A DNA stretch of 64,000 nucleotides from NCBI GenBank assembly GCA_029706075.1, contig JAINUG010000114.1, positions 806,001 to 870,000 of the forward strand, in the 5' to 3' direction. Positions 42,581 to 54,244 of this stretch are shown in pieces (position 1 is the stretch's first letter; each line of letters starts with the position of its first letter). Under the pieces are notes generated by a model that saw only the letters and a list, made by a program, of their open reading frames with translations, searched no databases and had not been told where the DNA came from. Source of the stretch: Aldrovandia affinis. Its lineage: Eukaryota > Chordata > Actinopteri > Notacanthiformes > Halosauridae. Position numbers and translations under genes: made by a program.

Positions 42581-43825
42581 TGTGTGCTGTTTTCCAGCTG
42601 TCGCCATTACTCCCTTTACTGTCAGTAAAGAGGCCTCAATGGGGACTATAGGGGATGTGGACCCTGAATCAAAGGGTTAAACCCTTTGTAGGGCGTTGTT
42701 ATAGTACTAGGGAGCATGGCTTCTGTATATCCAACTGTATAGATAGAATGCAGAAATGTAAACCAAGTTGCACTGGCAGGGCTGTACAGTGCGACATATA
42801 TGTCGCACGTGCTACGAAAACAATTGTCTGTGCGATGAATCATTTTACTGCCGTAGCACCGGTGCGATAGCCAATTTTTTTCTCTTGCTTATGAAGTTAG
42901 ATTCTGTGTGACGTGAATTAAAGTGCCTCGCTATTCTACTTGGTAGTTGTAGTCTATCGTGCGGTCCCCGTCTACGTAGAGTCCACACATCCAACACCAA
43001 ATCCCACAATTCCTAACGAACAAGCCCATTTTCCTCTGCGATTCGAGAACGGAAGACGACAAAATGAAGAGATATTTTCATGTCCTAAATCAGGCGGCCC
43101 GCGAACCTTTGTTTTGTGGCCCCCAACATGCCTGGTTATTCATGTATAATCATTATAATTAGCCCCCAGAAGTCGTGTGAAAATTAGGCAGTGCCAGGGT
43201 TTCCATTAGAAAAAACGTGTCCTGGAAGATTTCAATGTCCCGGACAAATGGGAGAAATTCGGGTCAAATATTATCTGTGTTTATTGAGCTTAAAAACAAT
43301 TGATAGGCAAGCTATATAAAGGCATCATCAAGGCATGTAGATTTATAATATTTTTTATTGAAAAGTAGTCTACTTTTGCTTATACATTATATTCCAAATA
43401 AAATAAGTCCCGTCAATAGACTCACGTGCATAAGTGCACGTGCACGTGCTATTTTAAAACTAAATAAATATTACGCTAGCCTACGCTCGTTGGGGCAACA
43501 CGTAAACACAAAGAATTTCCTTCAGCTTTAGGCCTACATATTCTCAGATAAAATAAAACAGAATAAAAACTATTTGCAAACAAACAAAAAGTTACATGTA
43601 GGCCTATCTGGCTCATAACATTTTAATTACGGCGTGCTGCTGCCGACTTGAAATCAAATAATTTCCGTTCGCTACAGACCTGTTCTCAGATCAAATAAAA
43701 TAGAATAAAAACTATTTGAAAAAATAAATAAAAAATAACCTATTGGTGGCTCATATCATTTTACTTCTTACCCTTTTTCGCATTGTGCTTAGAGGGAAAA
43801 CAGGGTTTTCAACCCTGCGTGGGAA

Positions 43826-44015
43826 ATGGAATTTGCTTTTGCGGAGATACATGGGAAACCAATGTGTCTCATCTGTCAAAAAACAATTGCTGTGTCAAAG
43901 CGAGCTAATCTACAACGCCACCACGAACAGCTTCACCCCGAGTTCCGAGATGTCTATCCACCTGGCAGCGATCTCAGGAAACACAAAATACAAACGTTGC
44001 TAGGTGGGTTTCAAG
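43826..44015 (+). pseudogene. BED zinc-finger N-terminus of a hAT transposase
   Basis: C-x2-C (CLIC) followed by H-x4-H (HHEQLH) with the linker FRDVYPPGSDLRKHKIQTLL, as in many hAT transposases. The frame is cut by the insertion at 44016; just after it (44911 onward) a short in-frame-like QSMF segment and stops follow. No DDE or dimerisation domain remains. Confidence 0.75.
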
Positions 44016-44902
44016 CAGAGATGGGCAAAGATACATCAAAATGTATCTTGTTACAAAATACAAAATACCCCTCAAATAAATGTATCAGATCAAAATACAA
44101 AATACTGGTGCCAGAAAATGTATCAGATAAAATACATGTATTTTGTATTCTCAAAATTTGTCTCCAATTGGCTATCGTAGGCCAACATATGAATAGGTGG
44201 CTGCATTTCTCAATGAATATGAGCAAAAAGCCAAAATCACATAGGCTAAAATATGTGTTAAGTGTTAGAGGCACAATCACATCTTTAGCATCTAATTAGT
44301 TTGCCCACATTACTCCCTCCATTTTGGTTGTTTGGGCTATTGACAACCAACCAATTTCTTATCTTTGATGCTATTTGTATATAAAAGAAAAATACTGAAA
44401 ATAGTACAGTACAAACTTACAAACAAATCAGCATGAATTGTATATGCTAGCTAGTGTTTCTGGAGTCACAAAGTGGCGTTTTGAGAAATCGTATTTTCTA
44501 ACTTTTCACGTCTCGTCACGATTTCTCAAAACGCCACTTAGAATACTGTGAGTAGGCTTGTGTGAAAACAAGCGCCGAATTCTCAATAGCTGCCTGCGAC
44601 CAGATACATGCATGCATCCACGTGTGCATGCATTCACTGCCTTGTCCAACTGACAGAGAGCAGGGCCTAAAAATCACTGTGTGGGTGTGTTAAAGTGTAC
44701 TGTTGTTCTTTTTTTATGTTCTTTGAATCATGGATAAAGTATTTTGAGTATTTTGAAAATACTAAATTACTCTACCCTAAAGTATCTTGTTACAAATTAC
44801 ATTTGAATTTTTTCAGCCCTGTCAAATACAAATTACAAAATACTCAAAAGTAATTGAAAAACGTATTTCAAATACAAGTAACAGAAATACTGCCCATCTC
44901 TG
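44016..44902. mobile_element. Second copy of the CAGAGATGGGCA hAT element
   Basis: Inverted termini CAGAGATGGGCA and TGCCCATCTCTG and long internal identity with 18756-19439. This copy is about 200 bases longer in the middle (44290-44510). The 8 bases on each side (GTTTCAAG and CCCAGCAA) do not match. Confidence 0.85.
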
Positions 44903-45753
44903 CCCAGCAATCCATGTTCCGCAGCGTTGTTAACAGCAGCTACAACTGAGCAACAATCAGATCTTAAAGTACTTGTGAAAAGAATGCAGACTCAGATTTC
45001 TCACTAGGAATAAGTAAGCTATTTTCCACCATGGCTTGCAAAGTTTATTTACCCACATAGGCTAACTGTGGTTTTTCTTTACTCAAATTGAGAATATTTT
45101 TTTCCACATTCAATGATGCTTTGCGATGCATTAAAAAAGAATAGCAAGACAAACTTTATTTACCCACATAACTGTTTTGTTACTCAAATTGAGAATATTT
45201 TTTAAATATTCCATGATGCTTTGGGATGCATTAAAACTAGCAAGACTATGCAGCATATTAAACATCAGTATTAAATACAGTGAATACAATTGTACAAATA
45301 TCTTAATAATATGTTGTGGCCCTTTGCATCTGTTGTGGTTTAAATGTGGCCCTCTTGGCCTCTGAAGTTGAGTACCCCTGTCCTAAATAAAAGTAACGAT
45401 AAAGAAGCCGAAAAAGCTACACCCAAACGAGCCCACGTGGAACCACTGCCAAATAATGAGAAACGAGAGAAAACGTACAAGTATAATCCCGAGTGGAAGA
45501 AAGATTTCCCGTGGCTAATTTATAACGAAGAGAAGCTGTTCTGTTTGAAAAACCCTTACTCTCCCTGGACGGAAATGCTGGATAAACAGGCCAACTGCAG
45601 ACCTGCGCAGGGGAGTTGAGTGGAAGTAAACATGTTTGTCCTGTGCAAATAATCAGAAAGTCTTGCAAATTGGTTAATCCTTGCTCCATGGCACAGATGT
45701 GTTTTCATAGATCATTGGTAGTTCATTATAGAAAACGTTTTAACCTTCCTAGC

Positions 45754-46184
45754 CAGGGCTGTACAGTGTGACATATATGAAGGCATCCCTGGCAAGAATG
45801 TGATGATGGGAAGTGCTATTTGATACTATGATACATTTAAACTGAGATGTTCCCTGTAATTTAATGTGGCAAATAAAGAAAAATGTTTGTCTGAAAACAT
45901 TTCTTGTTACGGTTTGTATTTTGTGTACCCTTAATGCTACATTCATGTCTTTTGCCAGTAATATACCCGTTTAAGTCATGAACTGCACTACTGGTTGTTT
46001 TTAGAGATTTTAGAGACGTTTTATACTTCATTTTTACATTTTACATTTTAAGCATTTAGCAGACGCTCTTATCCAGAGCGACTTACAAGAAATACTTGTG
46101 CTACAAGTTTTTGGCCTGTGCTACAAAACTATCAAACTCTGTAGCACCAGTGCTACGGGCAAAAAAAGTTAACGTACAGCCCTG
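45754..46184. repeat. Internal repeat of hAT element A left end plus right end
   Basis: Starts with CAGGGCTGTACAGTGTGACA, as at 42777, and runs to the element's right terminus. It may be a separate 431-base deletion derivative, or a rearrangement of A. It contains a SINE tail at 46031-46088. Confidence 0.5.
46031..46088 (-). repeat. SINE tail fragment
   Basis: TTTTACATTTTAAGC then TTAGCAGACGCTCTTATCC and GAGCGACTTACA. Confidence 0.7.
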
Positions 46185-46599
46185 ACTGGGCAAAGACATA
46201 TTTTATAAACATAAAGATAATTGTGTACCATGGGTTCTGAGGCCCCGTGCACATCACTGTGGCTTTTATTCATGGGTCAAAAGCACAGAAGTGATGGAAG
46301 AGTGCGGCTATGTGCAGCCCAAAATGGAGGGGCTCTCATGTGCTGTCAATGACCCGAGTGATTGAAGCTAATCATTGTGTTTTCAATGGAGAAGCAAAGT
46401 ATTTGATTGGAACATAAAAGCCTGTGATTGACAGCACATAGCTCCACCCTTTACAGGGTGAATGAAGCCTCAGTCTCCCCTCACTGCTGTGAACTTGCCT
46501 CACTCTGCACTGAGTGAATTTTTCCACAGCCCTAGCTGACAGTTTAAGGATTATTTTTATCTTTGTCATTATTATTAAGAATACTATATAATATAACTA

Positions 46600-46601
46600 T
46601 A

Positions 46602-46637
<36 letters not shown>

Positions 46638-46650
46638 CAGTATATACATG
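46600..46650. repeat. (GT)n(TA)n microsatellite
   Basis: A short GT run followed by a TA run. Confidence 0.85.
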
Positions 46651-47632
46651 TTTTTTATGTATTCAATTCAATTCAGTTAAAAAAGCGTTATTTATCCCCG
46701 AAGAGCAATTATGAAGGCAGCATAGTAAAACATAAAACCATCAAACAACAACAACAACAATAAACCAATAAAACCAATAGTGCATGACAGACAAGGCAAA
46801 CAGTACAGACATCTGTGCAAAACCCTCAATATCGATATCATTAATGCTGAATGAATAATAAATAAATATAATCTAATAATAGTATTAAAATGATAGCTGC
46901 GTATGTAAGTGAGTAAGGGAGGGTAAGTTATGACATTCAATCATAAAAGGGGAGGGCTGAGGTGAGGCTGGAGTTGAGTAGATGGACAGCCTCTGGTACA
47001 AAGGTTGCCCTCCTCCTATTAGTCCTACACCCTGGCCAGCATAGGCGCCGGCCTGAGGGAAGCCAATCAAATGCTGGGGTCTTGGAGGGAATGTATTTGA
47101 TATGTTTTATATATAATGTTCTTAATAAAAATCTGTTCTTAAGCCTGGCCAAAAACAGTGAAATGGTGAATTAAATGTCTGAGCCCTCCAACCAGCACAG
47201 ATTCACCGTGCTGTGACAGAGCCGGATGCATGCCTGTTGCCAATTGTACTGAGAAAGAAACTTCAAAAGAAGTTGAAAACCCTACAGGACTTCCTCTCTG
47301 GAGAAAGAGACTGTGAAAATGCATTTTACATGCACTTTGAATTTTATTACTCCATAAATCTGTGCGCAGGTCATACAGTGCTCTTGTGTTATTCCAGCTC
47401 CTGTGATGTACAGCTACAGTATGCAAAGTCTCCTCTGTATATATGTGCATAGAGCAGGCATACCATGATTTTATATATTGAATGGCTTCTCTTTCTCCCC
47501 CTCGTTCTCTCTCTCTTTCTCCCTCTCTGCCTCCCACCCCTCTCCTTTGCCACTCCTTCCCCCTCTCATTTCCTCCCTCTGTATCTCATTCTTTATCCCC
47601 TCATCACTCTCCCATCTTCCTCTCTGGGACAG

Positions 47633-47726
47633 GAGGGCAGGGTAGAGTGTCAGTCAGAGAAGTGTGACCCCCCGTGTAATCACCCCTCCAGTCCCCGCCC
47701 AGGCACCTGCTGTCCCATCTGTGAGG
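47633..47726 (+). CDS. kcp: kcp exon: VWC6 second half
   Basis: Long pyrimidine-rich tract and GGGACAG acceptor, donor GAGG|GTGAGT, phase 0 to 1. It encodes EGRVECQSEKCDPPC to RPGTCCPICE. It is separated from its partner half exon by a 5.2-kb intron filled with nested hAT elements. Confidence 0.9.
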
Positions 47727-48486
47727 GTGAGTGGGGCACACCCCAAAATCCCGCCCACCCCCTCTGTGCGTAAACCCAGCCTCACCACCAGATGGCCTCC
47801 CAGCACTTTTTAAACCAAATATGCTCTCAGTTAGCTGCAGGTCTTGATTGATTTATTATTCAGTCACCTAATGGAATGGTTCACCTTTACCAGTAAAGCA
47901 ATGGTTTCAAAACACCCAATCTGAAACTTTTTCTGGATTTAATGATATTGTGCAGAACATTTGTGTATCATACAAAACATGATTCTTAAAACACTATTCA
48001 ACAATAAAAAATATATATTTTAACAATTTGTATCAGCATGACATTAAAATGGAACTGTACTAAGAATGAAATGCAAGTCTTTAAAATTGAGTTATTGCCC
48101 TGAGCTATGCTGACAAGGTGTTCCAGAGTCTTAGGGCCTGCACAGAAATGCAAAGTCATCCTTGGATCATTTGGGGTTTTCCTTTTTTGGCATTAAAATA
48201 ATGATAATATTGTCTTCAGCACCCCACATTATTGGAAAGAGTTAATACAGTATATGCAACTTTATGCAGCCGTTGCTGTGCGTCGTGAGATTATATTTGT
48301 TCCAGTGTTAAGGTTCAGTAGGAAAATGATTCAGTAATAACCGTCCAACAGCATCCAACAGCCAGGACCCCTACCAAGAAACATAAACTGTAAAACATTT
48401 AAATGATTAAAACATTTACACGTTTATTAATGTATTAGCTATTAATCTCTAGAGCTTTTCAAATAAGAGTTTTTTGTTTGTTTTAG
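47727..48486. other. kcp: Intron between VWC6 and VWC7
   Basis: No exon or repeat of recognisable type seen. Confidence 0.5.
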
Positions 48487-48566
48487 GTTGTGGCATGAAT
48501 GGTCGGGACTACCTCAATGGGGAACAGGTTCCGAGTGCAGATCGCTGTCAGGACTGCGTCTGCGTT
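48487..48566 (+). CDS. kcp: kcp exon: VWC7 first half
   Basis: Acceptor TTTGTTTTAG, donor GCGTT|GTAAGT, phase 1 to 0. It encodes GCGMNGRDYLNGEQVPSA and CQDCVCV, like the GCFLNGREHRSGE domain of mammalian KCP. Confidence 0.9.
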
Positions 48567-49300
48567 GTAAGTTTCCAGCTGCTCTTTATAACCCTTTGGC
48601 CTCATTATTTTGATATCATTCACTTATTTTGTGATGTTGTCCTTGAGCTAAATGAAACTGACCTTCTATTGTGCAGAAGTAATAACTATTGTTTCAAATG
48701 GTTGACAGGCTCTTGCACTGAAATGATCTCATGGATAGTATTACCAACAATGTTGGAGCAAACTGCAGCACCTGGCCTCACTTTACACAATGCTGAAATT
48801 TAGGTCAGCATTATGCATATGCTCTATGCATATGACCTAGTTCTGCTGTCCTGCAGAGCTTAGGCTGCAGCAGAACCCGGATTTGCCAGAGCAGTGCTGT
48901 CAGTAGTGGGAACTGACAAGAAATCAGGAAATTGACACATTTGGTGTTCCAGAGGAAATCCTGACCCCAAGCAAATAGGTTCTGCTTTGACACAAACAGC
49001 ACAGTACTGGAACACTACACCAGCTACTAGGGATGCAAATTTGGGCAATTTTTTCTAACCTCATTAATCGGTTAACCGATAAGCTATAGGCTATAAACTA
49101 ATGGACGTAAATCCATGAACCATTACAGCCGCATATTCAAACAGTCTACCCTGCCGCGCTAATCCGATAAAACCGCTATAGTTTAGGCTAACCTATTCAT
49201 TGACATTTTAAAATAGCCTAACAGGGAGAAAAAAAGCGAATATTAGCCAGAAGAGAGGCCGTTTTTGCTGTCATGGTCCCGCGAGCACAGTGATTTAGTA
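48567..49300. other. kcp: Intron left of the chromovirus
   Basis: No exon seen. The 49050-49090 motif TTAATCGGTTAACCGATA recurs at 55800-55890, suggesting an older transposon around the chromovirus. Confidence 0.4.
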
Positions 49301-49305
49301 GCTTC

Positions 49306-49921
49306 TGTTACGTGCGGTAAATGCAGACCTGGACCCAAAAGCGGACTCGACACGGAGATGGTAATTGCGCTCCGCTCAGGAGGCGTTTAATCACGGAACA
49401 AATAAAAGTGACGGAAACAAGCCGTCCAAAAACAAACAGGCAAAACAGGAAAGCCGTGCGGCTAAATAAACGAGAAACAGGGAATCCAAAAACAACCGGC
49501 AAAAAACAGGAAAGCCGTGCGGCTACTAAACAAGAAACAAAATAAACACAGGCAGATTCAGGAATATTCGCGAAGTCAGGAACAGGTAACCAAATGAAAG
49601 CAGTGCTAGAAAAACTAGTACGCAAAGGCAATGGGCTAAACGAGTGCCGGGTTTAAATAGGCAAAAGCATTAACTAATAAGGGCAGCGTGCAGAATGTGT
49701 TAGGGGAAAACAATGTGACAGGCTAAACGAAACGAGGGAACAAGAAACAGATTGGGGCAGCGTGCAAAATGTGCAGGGAACAACAATTGACAGATTGCGG
49801 CGAAGCCGCGCCCCGCAACACAGACAACCCAGGGAGAACGCAAAAAACCAGACATGACACGCAAGGAACAAAGTGGCAGAAAAACACAAGGAAAGTGAAC
49901 AGGGCGGACAGCGATGTAACA
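49306..49921 (-). repeat. 3' LTR of the chromovirus (616 bases)
   Basis: Nearly identical to the other LTR except for small indels and one missing tandem copy of about 70 bases. Confidence 0.95.
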
Positions 49922-49932
49922 GAACCCCCCCC

Positions 49933-52900
49933 TCAACGGGAGCCTCCTGGCGACCCACCAGGCCTGTTCTTCTGAGGGTGGGTTCGGTGGAAGTCCCGAA
50001 TGAGGGAAGGGTCAAGGATGAGCTGGCGGGAAACCCAGCTCCTCTCCTCGGGGCCATAACCTCCCAGTCCACCAAATATTGGTGGCCCCGACCCCTGCGC
50101 CGAATGTCCAGGATGCGCCGGACGGTGTATGCTGGGGCGTTGTCGATGATCCGGGGCGGAGGGGAACGGCGGAGGGCACAGTGAGCTGGTAGTGACAGGT
50201 TTGATCTTTGAGACGTGAAAGACGGGGTGAATCTTGAGGGCTGGAGGGAGTTGGAGTTTGACAGCAGAGGGGTTGATGATAGACTGTACCTTGTATGGAC
50301 CGATGTAACGTGGCTGGAGTTTCTTGGAGGTGGACTGGGGGAATGTCAGTGGTGGAGAGCCAGACTTGCTGTCCCGGAGAGTATTGGGGCTGCGGTGCGG
50401 TGGCGGTCCGCCAGGCGTTGAGTGCGCGCGGTGGAGCGACGGAGAGCAGAGCGGGTGTCCTCCCAAATCCGAATACAGCGCCGGATGTGGGTTTGCACAG
50501 ACGGGACGGAGATCTCCTCCTCCTGGGCCGGGAACAGGGGGCTGATACCCTAGGGAGCACTCGAAGGGGAGAGACCAGTGGCAGAGCTGGTTAGGGAATT
50601 GTGCCATACTCAACCCAGGGTAGCAGATTGCTCCAGGAGGAGGGGTTCCGGTCTGTGATGCACCGCAGTGCAGTCCCCAGGTCTTGGTTGGCCCTCTCGG
50701 TCTGGCCATTCGTCTGGGGGTGGTAGCCGGAGGACAGGCTGACAGAGGCCCCAGGGCCTGGCAAAACGACTTCCAGACGTGGGAGGAAAACTGGGGACCA
50801 CGGTCCGACACAACGCCGACGGGGATCCCATGTAAGCGAACCACGTGCTGGACCAGAGCTCTGCGGTCTCTGAGGCTGAGGGAAGCTTGGGAAGGGGAAC
50901 GAAATGGACTGCTTTGGAGAATCGGTCGACAATGGTCAAAATAGTGTCGTTACCTTCAGAGGGGGAGTCCACAGACAAAGTCCAGACCAATGTGACTCCA
51001 AGGACGACCTGGGATGGGTAGGGACGGAGGAGAGACCGCTGGCGGGCTGGTGGGATGCCTTGCTCCTGGCGCAGGTGGTGCAGGCCAGTACGAACTCCCG
51101 GGCGTCCGCGGCCATGGACGGCCACCCAAAGCTGCGTTTGAGCAGCGACAGGGTGCGCTGGACCCGGGGTGGCAGGCCAGACGGGAGGTCGTCCACTGCA
51201 GGACCTGGGAACGGACGGAAACAGGGACAAACAGGTGAGGGCTGGGGTTAGGTCTGGGGTCAGGTTGAGTGGCCTGGGCCTCCCTGATCTGCCTCTCAAT
51301 TCCCCAGGTCACTGCAGCAACCACACAGGAGGGGACAGGATGGTGTCGGGACTCGTCTGTCCGGTTTTGGAGGAGAATTGGCGGGAGAGGGCGTCGGGTT
51401 TAGGTTACGGGATCCGGGTCTGTATGTGATGGTGAAGTTGAAGCGGCCAAAGAACAGAGCCCACGGGCCTGGCGAGAACTGAGTCTCTTGGCCGACTGGA
51501 TATATGCCAGGTTTTGTGGTCGGTCAGACGATAAATGGGTGTTCCGCTCCCTCCAACAAATGTCGCCACTCCTCCAGGGCGAGTTTGACCGCCAGCAACT
51601 CCCGATTCCCAACGTCGTAGTTGCGCTCGGCGGGGACAGCCTACGGGAGTAGAAGGCGCAAGGATGGAGCTTTTGGTCCTTACCCGAGCGTTGGGACAAG
51701 ATGGCCCCCACCCCGGAGTCCGAGGCATCCACCTCCACCACGAACTGACGAGACACCTCAGGATGGACCAGGACAGGAGCGGAAGTGAAGCGGTTCTTTA
51801 AACCGATGAAGGCGGCTTCAGCTTCAGGGTTCCAGGAGAAGGGGATGGATGGGGAGGTGAGTCGGGTGAGGGGTTCAGCTACCCTGCTGTAGTCCCGAAT
51901 GAATCGCGGTAAAAGTTTGCAAACCCCAGGAATCGTTGCAATTCCTTTACCGATGACGGTTGAGGCCACTCCACCACCGCCTGGATCTTGGCCGGGTCTG
52001 GTCTCACCTGTCCACACTCCACGATGTACCCCAGGAAGCTCACCGACGAGGCGTGGAATTCGCACTTCTCCGCCTTGACAAACAGTTGGTTCTCCCACAA
52101 CCTCTCCAAGACCTGCCGGACATGGGTAGTGTGTTCCTGTAGGTTGCGGGAGAAAATTAAAATGTCGTCAAGGTAGACGAAGACAGAGCGGTTGAGAAAG
52201 TCCCGGAGCACATCGTTGACCAACGCCTGGAACACAGCGGGCGTTGGTGAGCCCGAACGGCATCACCAGGTACTCGAAGTGGCCCAGGGGGGTGTTGAAC
52301 GCCGTCTTCCACTCGTCCCCTTCCCGGATTCGAACAAGGTGGTAGGCGTTACGGAGGTCCAATTTAGAAAAAATAGTGGCCTCCTGTAGAGGTTCGAATG
52401 CGGAGTTGATGAGAGGTAGAGGGTACTTGTTTTTAACGGTGATGGCGTTGAGGTTGCGGTAGTCGATGCAGGGACGGAGTGACTTGTCCTTCTTGGCCAC
52501 GAAGAAGAACCCTGCGACTGGGGATGAGGAGGGTCGGATGATGCCTGCCGCCAGTGAGTCATGAATATATGACTCCATCGCTGCTCTCTCCGGCCGCGAG
52601 ATGTTGAAGAGGCGACCGGAAGGCAGGGAGCCCCGGGAAGCAGGTCGATGCCGCAGTCATAGGGCCTATGAGGGGGCAACGAAGAGGCTCGGCTCTTGCT
52701 GAACACCTCCGCCAGGTCGTGATACATGGGGGAACCGAGGACATGTCTGGAGGAACCAACCTGGCGGGAGGTGAAGCACCCTCCGTGGGTGCTCGAGCCG
52801 ACTGGAGGCAAGTGGCGTGACAGTAGGGACTCCAGCTCTGGATCTTGCTGGTGATCCAGTTCAGATGAGGGTTGTGGAGTTGGAGCCAGGGTTGGCCGAG

Positions 52901-53295
52901 AACCAGAGGGGACTGGGGTGAGGAGATGACCAGGAGCTGAATGGTCTCACGGTGGTTGCCGGACAGGATGAGCTGTAGGGGTTCGGTGGTGTGAGTGACC
53001 TGGGCTAGGAGGTTCCCATCCAGTCCGTGGACCCGGAGAGGGACGGCCAGAAGGCAGTGGCGATGCCAGCCTGTCGCACTAGCTGGGCATCAATGAAATC
53101 TCCATCCGCCCCGGAGTCCACTAGGGCACACAGCGACAGGGTTGGCGGTTCCAGTTGAGCGTGGCCTTCAACTGGAAGCGAGACTGGGCGGTTGTGGAGC
53201 CCTGGGTGTGGCTCACCAGTAGGCCCAGTTTTACTGGTGAGCCTGGGCTTTTGGTCGCGACGGGCAGGTGGCCAGGTAGTGGCCCGTGTTACCAC
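49933..53295 (-). pseudogene. Chromovirus pol, several frameshifts
   Basis: Reading the - strand: protease motif LVDSGADGDFID (53005-53295); reverse transcriptase with [14 protein letters not shown] and the VYLDD active site (52578 to about 51980); RNase H start [12 protein letters not shown] (51400-52098); integrase zinc-binding region (CTTCARSK, 50936-51196), core pieces [21 protein letters not shown] and [12 protein letters not shown]; and a C-terminal chromodomain-like end ([19 protein letters not shown]) in 49933-50844. At least five frame changes make it non-functional. Confidence 0.9.
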
Positions 53296-54228
53296 AATAG
53301 AGGCAAACCGCCTTGAGTCTCCGCTTGCGTTCCTCCCGGGGAGAGGTGAGCTCTGCCCAGCTGCATGGGCTCTTCAGTTGCAAGCCCCGGGGCTGACCGT
53401 TGCTCGGTGGTTCGGGAGAGGAAGGAATCAGGAGGTGACGGAGAAGAAGAGCTCGCTGGGGTGAGGTGACCGGTCTTCTCCCTCCGACGCTCCCCAAGCG
53501 GTTGTCGACCCTGATGGCAAGGAAACCAGAGCGTCGGGAGTCAGGGTAGTCCCTCGTAGCCAGCTCGTCCTTCACCACTTCACCTAACCCGTTCCGGAAG
53601 GCCCCTTGGAGCGACGCGTCATTCCAAGCGGATTCCGCCGCCAGGTTCTGAACACCACCGCGTACTCCGCCACGCTGCGGTCCCCTTGACGGAGATGGAA
53701 TAAGCGCTGGGAGGCATCCTTCCCACCCACCGGGTGATCAAAAACCTTCCTCATTTCTGTCACGAATGTGGAGTACTGGGAACTGGCTGGGAGCTGGCTG
53801 TCCCAGATGGCAGTGGCCCACTCCAGCGCCCTACCCCCAAGGCAGCCCATGATGAATGCGATCCTTGCCGGCTCAGAGCCGTATGAAGATGGTTGTAGGT
53901 GGAAGATGAGGTCGCATTGCATGAGGAACCCCTTGCAGTTCCCCAAATCGCCATAATAGCGATCCGGGTGGGGAATGCGGGGTTCCCTGGGTTGTCCAAC
54001 CGGCAGGCTGGCAGGCGGCGATGACGCAGGGGGGTTGGGAGAAGTCGTCTGCGTCAGAAGAGAGACGTTGGAGCTGAGTTGGGACACCTGTTCTCCCACC
54101 TGAGAAATATGGCCTCCCATACTCCTCAGTGCCTCCATAGTCTCCTTCATGTGTCGCTCCTGCTGGTCTATACGAGCCTCCTGGCAGGCGAGTAGGTGGT
54201 GGAGCGCAGTCGAGTCTGCTGGGTCCAT
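53231..54228 (-). pseudogene. Chromovirus gag, frameshifted
   Basis: ATG at 54228, only 16 bases inside the LTR. The first part (214 codons) has a coiled-coil N-terminus (MDPADSTALHHLLACQEARI) and a capsid-like core with HPDRYYGDLGNC and RQGDRSVAEYAVVFRTW, similar to Sushi/PEG10 Gag. Near 53580-53600 the frame shifts; the next frame carries a CCHC zinc knuckle (CLYCGNTGHYLATC). The shift is likely a mutation, as it is one of several. Confidence 0.85.
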
Positions 54229-54229
54229 A

Positions 54230-54244
54230 ATGGCCTTTGCGTTC
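54230..54244 (-). promoter_or_regulatory. Probable self-priming site of the chromovirus
   Basis: In element orientation the first internal bases are GAACGCAAAGGCCAT. Ten of them (ACGCAAAGGC) are exactly complementary to the predicted first ten bases of the transcript (GCCTTTGCGT), which lie in the LTR at 49620-49629 and 54558-54567, 23 bases after a TATA box. No TGG-type tRNA primer site is present. Confidence 0.6.

Larger units (their letters stand above)
43091..45380 (+). mobile_element. hAT element B inserted in element A
   Basis: Starts CAGGCGGCCCGCGAACC and ends GAGTACCCCTG, with identical 8-bp duplications TCCTAAAT on both sides (43083-43090 and 45381-45388). The two sides of element A's ORF are in the same frame across the duplication. 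Inside, 43826-44015 encodes a BED-type zinc finger (GKPMCLICQKTIAVSKRANL, HHEQLH). Confidence 0.85.
42777..46184 (+). mobile_element. hAT element A (outer element of a nest)
   Basis: Inverted termini CAGGGCTGTACAG (left) and GTACAGCCCTG (right). An ORF starts with ATG at 43064 (MKRYFHVLN) and continues after an inserted element from about 45389 (KSNDKEAEKATPK, then WKKDFPWLIYNEEKLFC, a zinc-finger segment of ZNF862/KIAA1586-like hAT proteins) to a stop at 45617-45619. No catalytic domain remains. A second copy of the left terminus lies at 45754, so the 3' half is rearranged. No clear 8-bp TSD was found. Confidence 0.65.

Noticed and set aside
43826..44299. A host BED zinc-finger gene
   Set aside because: It lies within a hAT element with TSDs and its frame continues into an inserted MITE; no host-like exon structure.
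42769..46192. An 8-bp TSD for hAT element A
   Set aside because: The flanks TGCACTGG and ACTGGGCA share only a short shifted motif; not a true duplication.
49321..51429. Several + strand ORFs of 70-115 codons in the chromovirus region
   Set aside because: They are antisense shadows of the GC-rich gag/pol frames, which carry recognisable motifs on the - strand.
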